The notes under the pieces are model-generated. The model ran no database searches, was not told where the DNA came from, and saw only the letters and a program-made list of their open reading frames with translations. Both the position numbers and the translations under genes were made by a program. Shown one piece after another: positions 21,411-31,659 of a DNA stretch of 64,000 bases. Origin of the DNA: Blasia pusilla (Eukaryota; Marchantiophyta; Marchantiopsida; Blasiales); the NCBI GenBank assembly GCA_050084515.1, contig CM114273.1, forward strand, positions 20,584,001-20,648,000, given 5' to 3'. Position 1 is the stretch's first letter. The number at the start of each line of letters is the position of its first letter.

Positions 21411-22703
21411 TTGATAGGTGCAGTGATCGAGCAGCGGCCAGGAGAGATGGCAACCTTAGCAGCATTTAGCAGTGCCATCACTTGGCCTAGTGATTTGATT
21501 GAGGGACATGTCCATGTAGAGGATACTCCCATTGCTGACATTTCTATGGAGAGGAGTGTTATGGTAGCCGCATCATTCCGTGGAGGAGAGGTGCCCCTGT
21601 GGGGCTCGACTGAGGAGCTTCGACGATTGGCAGATGAGCACGTGTTGACCGCGTGGAGCGAGGCGTTTGCATCGGAGCATGATAAGTCTAAGGAACCCGA
21701 GGTAGCAGGGAGTGCTACAATGACACCCTTGGATACCACACCCATTGTGTGGTGTACCCCGGAGGAGGGTATTTGAGTGTTAGATCTCTTTGGAGGGATT
21801 AGCACCAGGTTAGTTGTTGTTTTGCAGGCAGGAGTGCAAGTACAACAGTACCTGTATGTGGAGAGTGATGATGTTGCGAGGTGCGTCTCACTACAATACG
21901 TGGTGCACTTACGCCTACGTTTTCCCGACTTATTGTCTGCATCCGTGGTACAGGGGTACCAGAGTTCCCTACCGAGGGATATTTCATTGTTGGGGGCGCA
22001 GGACTTAGAGCGGGTAGGGACCATTGATTTGGTTATTGCCGGTTGGCCATGTAAGGTCCAATTGAGTGCTGGATGAGGGAGCGGGTTGGATGACACTCGG
22101 TCTAGGTTGTTTTGGGAGATGTTAAGGGTCTTACGGTAGTTGCAGGAGCACCAGTCTCGTTCTCTAGCCTACATTTTGGAGAATGTGCCGATCTTAGGAG
22201 ACTCCAGGTCACGGGTGGTGACGAGTGCTCATCAGGTGCGTGCCTAGATCAGCCCAGCAGTGTTCTTGGATGCGGCGAGTGTAGGTTCTAGAGCCCATGG
22301 CCCGCGTCTATGGTAGACCAACTTGGTGCCCCATGCAGTGTTATAGAGGGCGTATGCGAGAGTGGAGCGGCCCTCCCATTTGTTAGTGGATTCCATTCTG
22401 GATTGATTGACCATCGTTGACTATGGTCAGCACGGTAGGCAGGCCGCCGGCAGCCTTGCCCACGTCAGTGAGTTTTCTCACTTCCTATTCATACAAGGAG
22501 GCCAGTCCTGGCTTGGTTTGGGATGACCACGTTCAGCGGTTGGTGGAGCACAACGCCAACGAGAGAGAGCGAGCGATGGGATTTCCCATAGGAGTGACGG
22601 CAGTACCATCAGTGTCAGAGGCATCACGACGCCATGTCTTGGGTCAGGCGATGGACCTGAACTGCTTGACATGGATCCTCAGCTTGGGAGTGGCTGAGCA
22701 GCG
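21411..22703 (+). pseudogene. G1 C5-cytosine DNA methyltransferase domain (DNMT3/DRM-like)
   Basis: Motifs appear in the canonical order. Motif I is VLDLFGGIST (21,777-21,806), followed by the acidic strand YVESDD. Motif IV is GWPC (Pro-Cys at 22,047-22,052), with Lys after the Cys where Gln is usual. Motif VI is ENV (22,179-22,187). Motif VIII-like is HGPRLWxTN (about 22,295-22,325). The motif IX/X region is ERAMGFPIGVTA then RRHVLGQAM (about 22,567-22,660). The GFP...LG(Q/R) tail and the RxR-WxN block resemble DNMT3/DRM. Family reaction: methylation of cytosine C5 from SAM. Several stops (e.g. 21,774, just before motif I, and 22,073) make it non-functional. Methyltransferase-bearing Gypsy elements have been reported in charophytes. 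Confidence 0.75.
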
Positions 22704-23111
22704 TGTTGGATTCTCAACATCCACTTCTTTGAGTACCATTAATCTGATCGGCCCCCTTGTATGAGGAGAAGCCTAGATTGATGGTTCCGACTTAGACGTC
22801 GAAGGAGTCATACTAATATGATGTAGGTGGTTTATGGAGTAGCATTACTAGGATTTATCTAAGCCTATATTGCATCATTGCATGCAATTTTTTTTTATTA
22901 ATAGAAACAAAGAAAAATAGGTAAAAACCCTAGTTTTCCGAGTAGTGAAATAGTCGGGAGCCGTAGTGGTAGCCCATTGTCGTATGTCGAGTTATCTTCA
23001 TGTTCAGGTTCCATCGAAGCTCTTCTATGAGCGCACGGATGGACTAGGCCACTTTGTATCTCTCAATTTTATAAAGATTTAAGTGATTTCGTCACTTTTT
23101 GTTTTCTCACA
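22704..23111 (+). repeat. Copia C1 LTR
   Basis: It starts TGTTGGATTCTCAACATCC and ends TTTTCTCACA, followed by a decayed primer site TGGTATCATAGCAC. It is homologous to the LTRs at 25,727 and 29,897; this copy keeps the TG start that the others have changed to TA. Length is 408 bp. Confidence 0.82.
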
Positions 23112-24118
23112 TGGTATCATAGCACTAAGTTTTCCACTATTTTGTATCTGGCGATCTAGTGTGTTTGCACAAAATCTTGAGAGATGGCTACTTCTTTGTC
23201 AGTTCGTGCTCGCCCTCCTCCGTTGGATGAAGGGGAAGTTAGATGGGTCTAACTATACGTTGTGGAAGTTCAAAATGAGAACTATCCTCGAATCATTTGA
23301 GATTTGGGAGATGGTAACAGGGGTCGATTCGAATCCACAAGCTACTTTGAGTTTTGCATGTTCATCTTCATCTGGGGATATCGATCCTGTTGTATTGTTG
23401 CCATGGAAACGCAGAAACGCTGATGCTCTATATGCGATTGTCACGAATATAATTGATTTTGACATGTCGTGCGAATCCACATCGTCATACAACATACATC
23501 GTTGACATACCATATTCACATACATACATAACATAGATGAGAGCATCCACCAACACAAGTGTATCACAACTCGAAATCCGTGAAAGACATACTGTCATAA
23601 AACACGTATAGAATCACATACAATCGAGCCAAACCCACTCCACGATGGGAGAATCTAGGTCGAAGCTTGCGGGAACCACCATAGCCAAGAGTTCTACTCA
23701 CTACCAAGGCTAACTCCCAACGCAACAGGCTCAACTCAAAGAACTGACTGTTCTTTGAGTGCACTCCACACTATATCCTCCAACCTAAGAGCAGGCCCTA
23801 CTAGAAAAGTCACCCTCAACTAAGTAACCCCCAACCGTATGTATGAAACCGCATCTCTACCTCGACACTACGGCCCTACATAAGGTATGGCCTCTACTAG
23901 CACACTATACTCTACGACATAATCCATATGGTCATGACACACATGACTCTCATTCAACATACAACCACTGCTGTTGAGGCGTGGAACATTCTGAAGAATG
24001 AGTATGAAACGAGGAATGAGACTCGGATTCAGAATTTGGAGAATCAGCTTACGTCCGAGGAATTTTTTGAAGGAGAAAGCGTGGAGCAATTTTTGACAAG
24101 GATCAAGAATCTTCAAGA
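23112..24118 (+). pseudogene. Copia C1 gag fragment, interrupted by a solo LTR
   Basis: The gag ATG at 23,184 reads MATSLSVRARPPPL, then an extra G at about 23,230 shifts the frame. KLDGSNYTLWKFKMRTILESFEIWE continues to 23,464. After an LTR insertion the gag resumes at 23,940 (TLIQHTTTAVEAWNILKNEYE) and stops abruptly at about 24,118, where Gypsy G2 sequence begins. Parallel sequence in C2 shows the uninterrupted order. Confidence 0.75.
23465..23939. mobile_element. Solo LTR-like insertion in C1 gag
   Basis: The 475-bp segment starts TGTCGTGCG and ends TCATGACA (TG...CA with TGTC/GACA inverted ends). It lies exactly where C2 gag is continuous. Flanks are GACA on the left and CACA on the right, a 4-bp target duplication with one mismatch. 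It has no coding content. The family is unknown. Confidence 0.6.
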
Positions 24119-25726
24119 ATCCCTTCACATACCTTTGATAATAGTTCGCCAATCCCATGAATGCCCGAACTCTACTCACATCTACCGGACGAGGAATAAG
24201 TGCAATAGCCTCCACCTTTGCTTGTTGAACTCCCAAACCACCTGGATAGATCACATGACCCAAGTACTCAACATCCTCATGGAAGAACTTACACTTTCTT
24301 GGATGCAAACGTAAACCATGAGCTTTCAACTGCTCAAACACAATCTGCAAATGTATCTGATGCTCCTCCATCGTGTTACTGAACACCAAGATATCATCAA
24401 TGTAACACTGAACAAAATCCAACCCTGCTAGGATCCTGTCCATCACCCTCTGAAACTCGGCACGTGCATTCTTCAACCCAAAGAGTAAGAATTTCCACTG
24501 GTACAAACAATCCTTGCCATGAGAGTTGACGCCCCAAAATGCTGTCTTGGCCTTGTCACTCTCTCGAATCGGCAACTGATGGTATCCTGCCCGAAGATCC
24601 AAAGTACTGAAATTTTTTTCCTGTCCCACCACATCAAAGATCTCCTCGGGTGTAGGCATGGCTTACCTATCGACCTTGGTCTGCCGATTAATAGGACGGT
24701 AATCTCCACACATCCGCCTATCCGTGTAGTTGCCATGCACATCCTTTTTAGCAGGCATGACAATGGCTGATGCATACTCTCCATGCGACAACTCCACTAA
24801 TCCAGCCTCCAAAAGGTCCAACGTCCTACTCTGAATCAGGTCCCTCTCCATATCACTATATCGGTAGTGACGACGAAAGATTGGCATATCACTAGCCAAA
24901 TCAATCCGTATACCAGATCCAACCAAAGCACCCAACTCCTTCATGCTAAAGGCAAAACAACTCCTATAAGCATGTAGGAACTTTGTCAAGCGTCCTTTCT
25001 CACCTCCCGTAAGCTTGGGCCCAAGTAATGGCTCCCAAGTCTCCTCCACTGGCACACTAGAGGGAGAGGACAACGCCATTGGCTGCTACGCAACCCCCTC
25101 ACAAGATGGTACACCCTTGGCTACACCATCATTTGAGCAAATAACTCCTCCACCAGCATGAGCAACCAACTCCACATGCCTAGCCATTACATCCCATTTA
25201 CTCCAAGGATGCAAAATATTACTCTCCTCGCCCCTAGCCGAGCCTCTATCGTCCCAATAGCCATCGAGCTCATCACAAGGAGTGGAAGACCCACAGACAT
25301 AGTCCGAAGTCGACGTTGCTCGGCCATACCAAGACTCAAAATCCAGGTCAAAAAATTCAGGTCCATGGCCTGGCCCAACATATGACATCGTGAAGCCTCA
25401 GAAATGGAAGCAACTGCTGTCACACCAGTAGCAAATCCCATCGCACGCTCTCTCTCATCAGCGTTAGGCTCCACCAATTGTCGCACATGAGAATCCCATA
25501 CAAGCCCGGGACCACCTTCCATGTAGGCATGTGACGAGGGAAAACTCACAAATGTGGGTAGTTCCATCCTAGGCTGGCCCAACGGTTCACCATTGCCATG
25601 GGTGACCGATCAATAACCCTCACCACCTGAGAAAGTCGTCCAATATCCAAGATACTATTCACTGTAAGGCAAGGATCCCGCTGCACTGAATCATATGCTC
25701 GACGTAGAACCACCCTAGGCAACAAG
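24119..25726 (-). pseudogene. G2: Gypsy fragment, C5-methyltransferase tail followed by reverse transcriptase
   Basis: Minus strand from 25,726: a methyltransferase piece ending ERAMGFATGVTAV and CHMLGQAMDLN (about 25,450-25,340), then a linker. The reverse transcriptase runs from about 25,080: ASAIVMPAKKDVHGNY, CGDYRPINRQT, then past one stop TPEEIFD, FSTLDLRAGYHQLPI, the YIDD catalytic box (24,393-24,404) and LGHVIYPGGLGV. It ends at LANYYQRYVKGF. It joins methyltransferase and RT in one polarity, which G1 alone cannot show. The 5' side is cut by the C2 LTR and the 3' side by C1 gag. Confidence 0.82.
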
Positions 25727-26167
25727 TATTGGATTCTCAACATCCACTCCTCTGAGCACCATTGATTTGATCGGCCCCCTTGTATGAGGAGAAGCCTAGA
25801 TTGATGGTTCCGACTTAGACGTCGAAGGAGTCATAGTAATATGACGTAGGTGGTTTACGGAGTAGCGTAACTAGGTTAGATAAACCTAGTAACGAAGAAA
25901 AATAGGTAAAAACCCTAGTTTTCCCGAGTAGTCAAATAGTCGGGAGCCGCAGCGGTAGCGCATTCTCGTAGGTCGAGTTATCTCCCAGTTCAAGTTCCAT
26001 TGAAGCTCTTCTGTGAGCGCACGGACGAACTAGGCCACTTTGTATCTCTAAGTTTTGTAAAGATTTCAGTGATTTTGTCACTTTCTGTTTTCTCACATGG
26101 TATCAGAGCCAGGTTTTCCAGTATTTTGTATCTGGCGATCTAGTGTGTTTGCACAAAATCTTGAGAG

Positions 26168-29100
26168 ATGGTTACCTCTTCGTCAGTTCGTGCTCACCCT
26201 CCTCCGCTGGGTGAAGGGAAGTTAGATGGGTCTAACTATACGTTGTGGAAGTTCAAAATGAGAACTGTTCTCGAATCATTTGAGATCTGGGAAACGGCCA
26301 CAGGGGTCGATTCAAATCCACAAGCTAGTGTGAGTTCGCATGTTCATCTTCATCGGGACATCGATCTGTTGTATTATTGGCATGGAGACGCAGAAATGCT
26401 GATGCTCTATATGCGATTGTCACGAATGTAACTGATTCTGTCATGACTCTCATTCAACATACAACCACTGCTCCTGAGGCGTGGAACATTTTGAAGAATC
26501 AGTATGAAACAAGGAATGAGACTCGGATTCAGAATCTGGAGAATCAGCTTACGTCCGAGAAATTTTCAGAAGGAGAAAGCGCAGAGCAATTTTTGACAAG
26601 GATCAAGAATCTTCAAGATCAGATGGCGTCCGTGGGAATTTCAAAGTCTAGCGAAGATTTGGCACGTCGGTGCATAAGGATTTTGCCTCAAGGTATGATA
26701 GTTTGGTCATTGACTTTGAATACTCAAGTAAGACCCACGCCGCTTACTTTTGAACAATTTAGTGCAATGTTGGTAGAAGAGGAAATGTGCTTCAAAGCAA
26801 GAGAGGGAAGTGACGTAGCATTTACTGCCAACGTACAGAGAGGTAGAAATCAGGATTACAGTTCAAATGTCAAGAAGAAATTTCCAAGAAAAACCTTCAA
26901 ATGCTTTTATTGTGGTAAGCTAGGTCATCTTATCAAAGATTGTAGGAAGAGGAGTCAGGATGAGAAGAACGGTTGTTTAAGACCTAAGAAGGAGTCTGGA
27001 AATTCTGTAGAATCGGAAGAACATGAAGTAGATGCTTGGGTAGCAATAGAAGAGTTTTGCACACAGGCAGAACATTCCACTAAGACAAAGAGTGAAGATG
27101 CATGGGTGCTTGATAGTGGAGCATCTAGGCATATGACCAATCATAAGGATTGGTATAGCTCCTTCTGACCTCTCTACAGAGCCCATCGTTATTCTTGTTG
27201 GGAATAATGCAAAGTGCCCTCAGTAGAAGGGAAAGGCACAATTTCTTTAGTCTCACAAAAAGGAGATGAAAAGAAGTTAACGATGTCTTTAATCAGACGC
27301 ACTGAGTTGAAGCGAAATTTGATTTCAAAGGGCGTGATTATGTGATCGTGACCTAGAAGTTCGTTTCAAGAAAACTCGAGCAGTCATTGAGGATGCCAAT
27401 GGGAAAGTAGTGGTTGAAGGTATACGACGTGGAAATATCTACGAGTTGTATGCTTTCACGACAAGTGTAGGTACAAATCTTAGTAGCAGTAAGTTGTGGC
27501 ATGAAAGATTTGGTCACCTAAGCTTTCCCTTACTAAGTCGATCAGAAATTTGGCATGGTTCTTTGATTTACCAACAATTTCTGGAGTGTCGGACACTTGT
27601 GAAGCTTGTATGATGGGCAAGCAACACCGACAACCATTTCCACAAGAGTCCAACAATAGGGCAAAGGCTCCTCTAGAGTTGATACATGCTGACCTCTGTG
27701 GTAAAATGAGAACAGTGGCATTAGGTGGTTCTTCCTACTTCTTTTTAGTTGTCGACGATTATAGTAGGAAGATGTGGGTGTATTTCCTTCGTGATAAGGC
27801 AAGTGCTTTTGGAAAATTTAAAGTATGGCACAAGTTGGTTGAGAATGAGACAGGAAAGAAGGTACAAAAGCTTCGCACCGATCGAGGAGGAGAATTCTTA
27901 TCAACAGAATTCAACAAATATTTGGGAGAGCATGGAATCAAGCGACAGTTAACCACGGCACATACACCACAACAAAATGGAGTTGTTGAGCGTCGAAACC
28001 GTATAGTGGTGGAGATGGCAAGATGTATGATGAAAGCAAAAGGTTTGACACAAGGATTTTTGAAAAGTGCATTATCTTGCCGTATACATTCTAAATAGAA
28101 GTGCTACCAAGTCGGTGCAAGGCATGACTCCTCATCAATCATACTCTGTAATGTACCATCACCCAACATTTCAGGACTTTTGGTAGTGAGTGTTTTGTAC
28201 ATATTCCTGAAGCATCGAGGACCAAGTTGGAGTCCAAGAGCAGGAAGTGCATCTTTATGGGATACAGTGATGAGTCTAAAGCTTATCACCTTTGGTGTCC
28301 TGAGGAAAAGAAGATGCTTGTGAGTCGTGACGTGGTGTTCCGAGAACGACCTCGTCAAGTGGCGGATATCGATGGTCCGTCCATATTATCATCAAACGAA
28401 GAGATAACCCACCGAGCACACCCACGATGTTTACACCAGATCATCAAGAAGAAGAATTTGGTGATGATTACAAAGAGCAACCTTGCTTCTTCCACTACGG
28501 TCGTCATACCCTAAGTGGATAAAGCGGCTCTTGGATGGTAAGGATCCACCAAAGAATCGATGAAGTTGTTACACATCCAAGGAGATCCAAGAGACTAGAG
28601 GAGCAGAATAGAGCTTCCGCACATCTCGTCAACATGGCCCTGATGACAGAGGTCTTGAAGGTGGAAGAGCCATCATGCTTGGATGAGGCCCTGGCTCATC
28701 CTCAATGGAGAGAGGCCATGCAGACGGAGATGGATGCTATTCAGAGAAATGAAACTTGGACTTTGGTTGAAAAGCCAGAAGACAGGAAGATAATACGCAC
28801 CAAGTGGGTGTACAAGACCAAGTACAAGTCGGACGGTACATTGGATAAATTCAAAGCGAGGTTGGTCGCACAAGGATGCTCACAAATCGAAGGCTTTGAC
28901 TACTATGAGACTTTTGTAGTCTCATAGTAGTCAAAGACTTTTGAAACGCACGGGAGACCACAGTAAGAAAATAGAGGAAATGAAGGGAGTGTTGGAATCT
29001 GAGTTTGAAATGTCAGATTTAGGTCTTCTGCACTACTTTATAGGACTGGAAATTTGGCAACAGTCAGATTCTATTTTTCTCTCTCAACAGAAGTATGCTA

Positions 29101-29860
29101 GAGAAATCTTGAAGGCATTCGGGATGACCGAGTGTAAGGCGTTGGTCTCGCTTAATGGAGGTAGAGTTGAAACTCGATGGAGGATGTTTCACCATTGGTA
29201 GATGAAAAGATGTCTGAAAGCTTGTAGGCGTTTGATATTTTTGTGTAACAGTAGACTAGACATTAGCTTCGCTGTGGGAGTGTTGAGTAGGTTCTCAACT
29301 AAGCCTTGTGAGAACCATTGGAAGGCAGGGATGCGTGTGTTGCAGTACATCAAAGGCACTATCGAGTACCGCATCATCTATGGAGCAGGGACGGAAATGA
29401 CAGTTTTTGTGACTCAGACAAGGCGGGAGATTTAGATTCTCAAGATCAGCCGGGTTATTGCTTCTTGGTAGGATCAGGTGTGGTGTCATGGGTCAACAAG
29501 AAGCAACCTCTGATAGAGCTCTTTCTTCTACCGAGGCAGCAGTACAAAGCGGCTTGTTATGCTTCTTGTGAAGTCAGTATGGTTGAGATGGATGTTGGAG
29601 GACATAGGAGAAGCACAGAAAGTGCTCTTGTAATGTGGTGTGACAATCGAGTTGCATTGCCATAGCACATAATCCTGTGTTTCATGCTCAAATCACGAAG
29701 CACATAGAGATCGATACCATTTTGTTCGTGAATTGATCGAGAGAGAGGTTTTGAAGTTAGTCTATTGTCCAACAGAGGATAACCGTGCAGACATCTTCAC
29801 GAAAGCCTTGAGCGGAGATCAGCTTCACCGACATCTGAAGGGTCTTGGCATAGGTCCAAG
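26168..29860 (+). pseudogene. C2 gag-pol (gag, protease, integrase, RT/RNase H remnants)
   Basis: Order along the strand: gag from the ATG at 26,168 (frameshift near 26,340), zinc knuckle CFYCGKLGHLIKDC (26,902-26,943), protease DSGA (27,112-27,123), integrase finger LWHERFGHL...CEACMMGKQ, integrase core with HADLCG, LRTDRGGEF and NGVVERRNR (about 27,690-28,000), an RT start KWVYKTKYKSDGT, then a late RT/RNase H part from 28,950. The middle of RT including the YxDD box is gone, replaced by a fold-back at 28,894-28,936. Copia order (integrase before RT) is clear. Not functional. Confidence 0.85.
28894..28936. repeat. Perfect 18-bp hairpin at an RT deletion junction
   Basis: CTTTGACTACTATGAGAC (28,894-28,911), a 7-nt loop, then its exact reverse complement (28,919-28,936). 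In C3 the first arm continues into normal RT sequence; here it folds back and then jumps to sequence about 370 bp further along. Confidence 0.9.
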
Positions 29861-29896
29861 ACAGTAGTCCACATGAGAATGGATATTGAGGGGGGG

Positions 29897-30307
29897 TATT
29901 GGATTATCAACATCCACTCCTCTGAGCACCATTGATTTGATCGGCCCCCTTGTATGAGGAGAAGCCTAGATCGATGGTTCCGACTTAGACGTCAAAGGAG
30001 TCATAGTAATATGACGTAGGTGGTTTACGGAGTAGCGTTACTAGGTTTATCTAACCCTATATTGCATCAGGGTGCGGGTTTCTATTTTTCTACTAATAGA
30101 AACGAAGAAAAATAGGTAAAAACCCTAGTTTTCCCGAGTAGTCAAATAGTCGGGAGCCGCAGCGGTAGCGCATTCTCGTATGTCGAGTTATCTCCCAGTT
30201 CAGGTTCCATCGAAGCTCTTCTGTGAGCGCACGGACGGACTAGGCCACTTTGTATCTCTAAGTTTTGTTAAGATTTCAGTGATTTAGTCACTTTCTGCTT
30301 TTCTTAC
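29897..30307 (+). repeat. Copia C2 3' LTR
   Basis: The start TATTGGATTATCAACATCC follows a polypurine tract directly; the end CTTTCTGCTTTTCTTA is slightly altered from CTCACA. It retains the 40-bp stretch missing from the 5' LTR. The RNA start region is not resolvable. Confidence 0.82.
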
Positions 30308-31659
30308 TGATGGACGCTATTCAGAGAAATGAAACTTGGACTTTGGTTGAGAAGCCAAAGGACAGGAAGATAATACGCACCAAGTGGGTGTACAAGACCA
30401 AATACAAGTCAGACGGTACATTGGATAAATTCAAAGCGAGGTTGGTTGCACAAGGATGCTCACAAATGGAAGGTTTTGACTACTATAAGACTTTTGCTCC
30501 TACTGCAAGGATGACAACCATTCGAATTGTTCTAGCAGTTGCAAGAACAAGACGTTGGCCTATATACCAATACGATGTGAAGTCTACCTTTCTGAGCGGG
30601 AGTCTCAAGGAGGAGGTGTATGTATCTCAATGACCAGGTTTTGAGACACCCGGATGAGAAGAGAAAGTTTGTTTACTTCATCGAGCATTGTATGGGTTGA
30701 AGCAAGCCCCAAGGGTATGGTATCAACGAATAAATACATTCTTTCGAGAGAAGGGTCTCATCAAGAGTCCATCAGAAGCAAATTTTTATGTTTTTTGCAA
30801 AGATGTGATGTATATGTTGATAGTCCCGTATATGGATGATCTTATAATCAGAGGAGACCACAGTAAGAAAATAGAGGAAATGAAGGGAGTGTTGAAATCT
30901 GAGTTTGAAATGTCAGATTTAGGTCTTTTGCACTACTTTATATAGTTGGAGATTTGGCAACAGTAAGATTCTATTTTTCTCTCTCAGCAAAAGTATGCTA
31001 GAGAAATCTTGAAGGCATTCGGGATGATCGAGTGTAAGGCAGTGGTCTCGCTGATGGAGGTAGAGTTGAAACTCTCGATGGAGGATGTTTCACCATTGGT
31101 AGATGAAAAGATGTACAGAAAGCTTGTAGGCAGTTTGATATTTTTTTGTAACAGTAGACCAGACATTAGCTTAGCTGTGGGAGTGTTGAGTAGGTTCTCA
31201 ACTAAGCCTCGTGAGAAACATTTGAAGATAGGGATGCGTGTGTTGAAGTACATCAAAGGCACTATCAAGTACGGCATCACCTATGGAGCAAGGACGGAAA
31301 TGACAGCTTTTTGTGACTTGGATTGGGCAAGAGATTTAGATTCTCGAAGATCAGTTTCGGGTTATTTCTTCTTGGTAGGATCAGGTGTGGCGTTATGGGT
31401 CAGCAAGAAGCAACCTACAGTGGCTCTTTCTTCTACCAAGGCAGAGTACAGGGCGGCTTATTATGCTTCTTGTGAAGCAGTATGGTTGAGATGGATATTG
31501 GAGGACATAGGAGAAGCACCAGAAAGTGCTACTATAATGTGGTGTGAAAATCAGAGTTGCATTGCCATAGCACATAATCGTGTGTTTCATGCTCATACGA
31601 AGCACATTGAGATCCAGTATCATTTTTTTCGTGAATTGATCGAGAGAGAGGTTTTGAAG
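30308..31659 (+). pseudogene. C3: copia RT-RNase H fragment
   Basis: It begins inside pol (MDAIQRNETWTLVEKP) directly after the C2 3' LTR, as if the LTR had been joined to pol by deletion. It includes KARLVAQGCSQMEGFDYYKTFAPTAR in pieces, the RT active site YMDD (30,829-30,840) and the RNase H part with SSTKAEYRAAYYASCEAVWLRW. A stop at about 30,631 and one at about 30,946 break it. It is cut at 31,659 by the left end of E2a. Confidence 0.82.

Larger units (their letters stand above)
17843..22703 (+). mobile_element. G1: Gypsy retrotransposon fragment (gag, protease, C5-methyltransferase)
   Basis: Left edge is the right end of E1; right edge is a copia LTR at 22,704. The order is a leader or LTR piece (matching 1-433 inverted), gag with two zinc knuckles, a protease-like domain, then a C5-cytosine methyltransferase domain. 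RT, RNase H and integrase are missing here. The minus-strand fragment G2 shows the same methyltransferase tail running into a reverse transcriptase, so the ancestral order was gag-PR-MTase-RT. Many in-frame stops show decay. Confidence 0.78.
25727..30307 (+). mobile_element. C2: Ty1/copia retrotransposon with both LTRs, decayed
   Basis: 5' LTR 25,727-26,097; primer site TGGTATCAGAGCC at 26,098-26,110 (initiator-Met type used by copia); gag-pol 26,168 to about 29,860; polypurine tract GAGGGGGGG at 29,888-29,896; 3' LTR 29,897 to about 30,307. It is inserted in the G2 methyltransferase. The 3' LTR runs directly into another copia fragment (C3), so no target duplication can be read. The 5' LTR has a deletion of about 40 bp relative to the others. 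Confidence 0.87.

Noticed and set aside
21411-22703. Host DNMT3/DRM gene
   Set aside because: No introns, flanked by Gypsy gag and protease, and the same tail runs into a Gypsy RT in G2; it is part of the retrotransposon.
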